A stretch of 64,000 nucleotides of DNA from contig NC_062991.1 of the NCBI RefSeq assembly GCF_023078275.1, positions 3,968,001-4,032,000 on the forward strand, read 5' to 3'. Below the pieces are notes generated by a model. That model was not told where the DNA came from. It saw only the letters and a list, made by a program, of their open reading frames with translations, and did no database searches. Position 1 is the stretch's first letter, and each line of letters begins with the position of its first letter. Positions 63,495-64,000 of the stretch are shown piece after piece. A program made the translations under genes and the position numbers. The stretch is from Leguminivora glycinivorella. Lineage: Eukaryota > Arthropoda > Insecta > Lepidoptera > Tortricidae.

Positions 63495-63825
63495 CAAGGG
63501 ATGGTAGCCTAGCGGTAAGTACGTGCGACTTTCGTTCCGGAGGTCGCGGGTTCGAACCCCGGCTCACACCAATGAGTTTTCCGGAATTTATGTGCGAAAT
63601 GTCATTTGATATTTGCCAGTCGCTTTTCGGTGAAGGAAAACATCGTGAGGAAACCGGACTAATTCCAACAAGGTCTAGTTTACCCTTCGGATTGGAAGGT
63701 CGGATGGCAGTCGCTTTCGTAAAAACTAGTGCCTACGCCAAATCTTGGGATTAGCTTTCAAAGCGGACCCCAGGCTCCCATGAGCCGTGGCAAATGCCGG
63801 GATAACGCAAGGAGGATTATGACTC
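63495..63825 (+). mobile_element. tRNA-derived SINE in gene 3 intron 1
   Basis: Best-preserved copy: GGGATGGTAGCCTAGCGGTA (A-box region), GGTCGCGGGTTCGAACCCCG (B-box), then CCAATGAGTTTTCCGG, AACATCGTGAGGAAACCGGA, ending CGCAAGGAGGATTATGA. The copy in gene 2 intron 1 is in the same orientation. Confidence 0.9.
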
Positions 63826-64000
63826 ATAAAAACTGCAGCGTGCGTAGACAAAAATATTACAGTCGTTATTTTGAATTTTATTAAATAGATTTTCATCTTC
63901 TTCTTTACATCCTACTTTACAAATTATATTTCCATTTACTCCGGTCTTGGGCAGTTAGGGTAACCTCTCCCACCTCATCCCTAACACCTTGAACTCTTTA

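Noticed and set aside
63495..63570. Functional tRNA gene
   Set aside because: A- and B-box-like words are present, but the acceptor stem does not pair convincingly and the sequence runs into the shared SINE body.

Overview
The window is nuclear DNA of an insect, almost certainly a moth or butterfly. The evidence is intron-bearing Tret1-like sugar transporter genes, tRNA-derived SINEs and RTE-type LINE tails of the kind common in Lepidoptera, arthropod TCAGT initiators, and a dense load of short inverted-repeat (MITE-like) elements. Most of the 64 kb is repeat-derived. Real coding sequence is short and split into small exons, so most long open frames here are chance frames in tandem repeats.

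Genes, plus strand. Three Tret1-like (SLC2 / major facilitator superfamily) genes lie in the same orientation. Gene 1 (6029-12482, 3 coding exons, 571 aa) has an unusual 119-residue acidic N-terminal exon. Gene 2 (57854-62613, 4 coding exons, 480 aa) has lost several sugar-site signature residues. Gene 3 shows only its first coding exon (63438-63467) before the window ends. Intron 1 falls at the same place and phase in all three, just after a short S-P-x-x-(K/R)-Q peptide, and intron 2 is shared by genes 1 and 2, so they are tandem duplicates.

Gene, minus strand. A nine-exon gene (52213 down to 24759, 377 aa) sits between the transporters. No single exon is long, but all nine join in frame with GT/AG sites and a terminal stop. 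The protein has RRM-like alpha/beta segments and I cannot name it. Its roughly 16.4-kb fourth-exon intron holds two of the window's three giant satellite arrays.

Repeat layout. 1-3.0 kb: Helitron helicase remnant plus composite array 1. 3.4-5.6 kb: a 0.7-kb inverted-repeat element and several MITEs. 12.8-15.2 kb: a 2.4-kb terminal-inverted-repeat element packed with GGGCATTA...TAATGCCC palindromes. 17.2-18.9 kb: a nest of one interspersed family with a long GTCC microsatellite. 20.3-21.4 kb: three successive simple or tandem repeats. 30.3-31.0 kb: nested MITEs. 33.1-39.4 kb and 43.6-46.0 kb: composite arrays 2 and 3, with the same architecture as array 1 but inverted. 49.7-51.5 kb: inverted-repeat elements, one carrying a LINE tail. 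57-60 kb: more interspersed copies around and inside gene 2.

Two themes recur. Composite satellites share a fixed order (unique tail, 120-bp units, roughly 100-bp hairpin units), which suggests they spread as mobile modules. Decayed single-exon duplicates lie next to the living exon in both gene 2 and the minus-strand gene.
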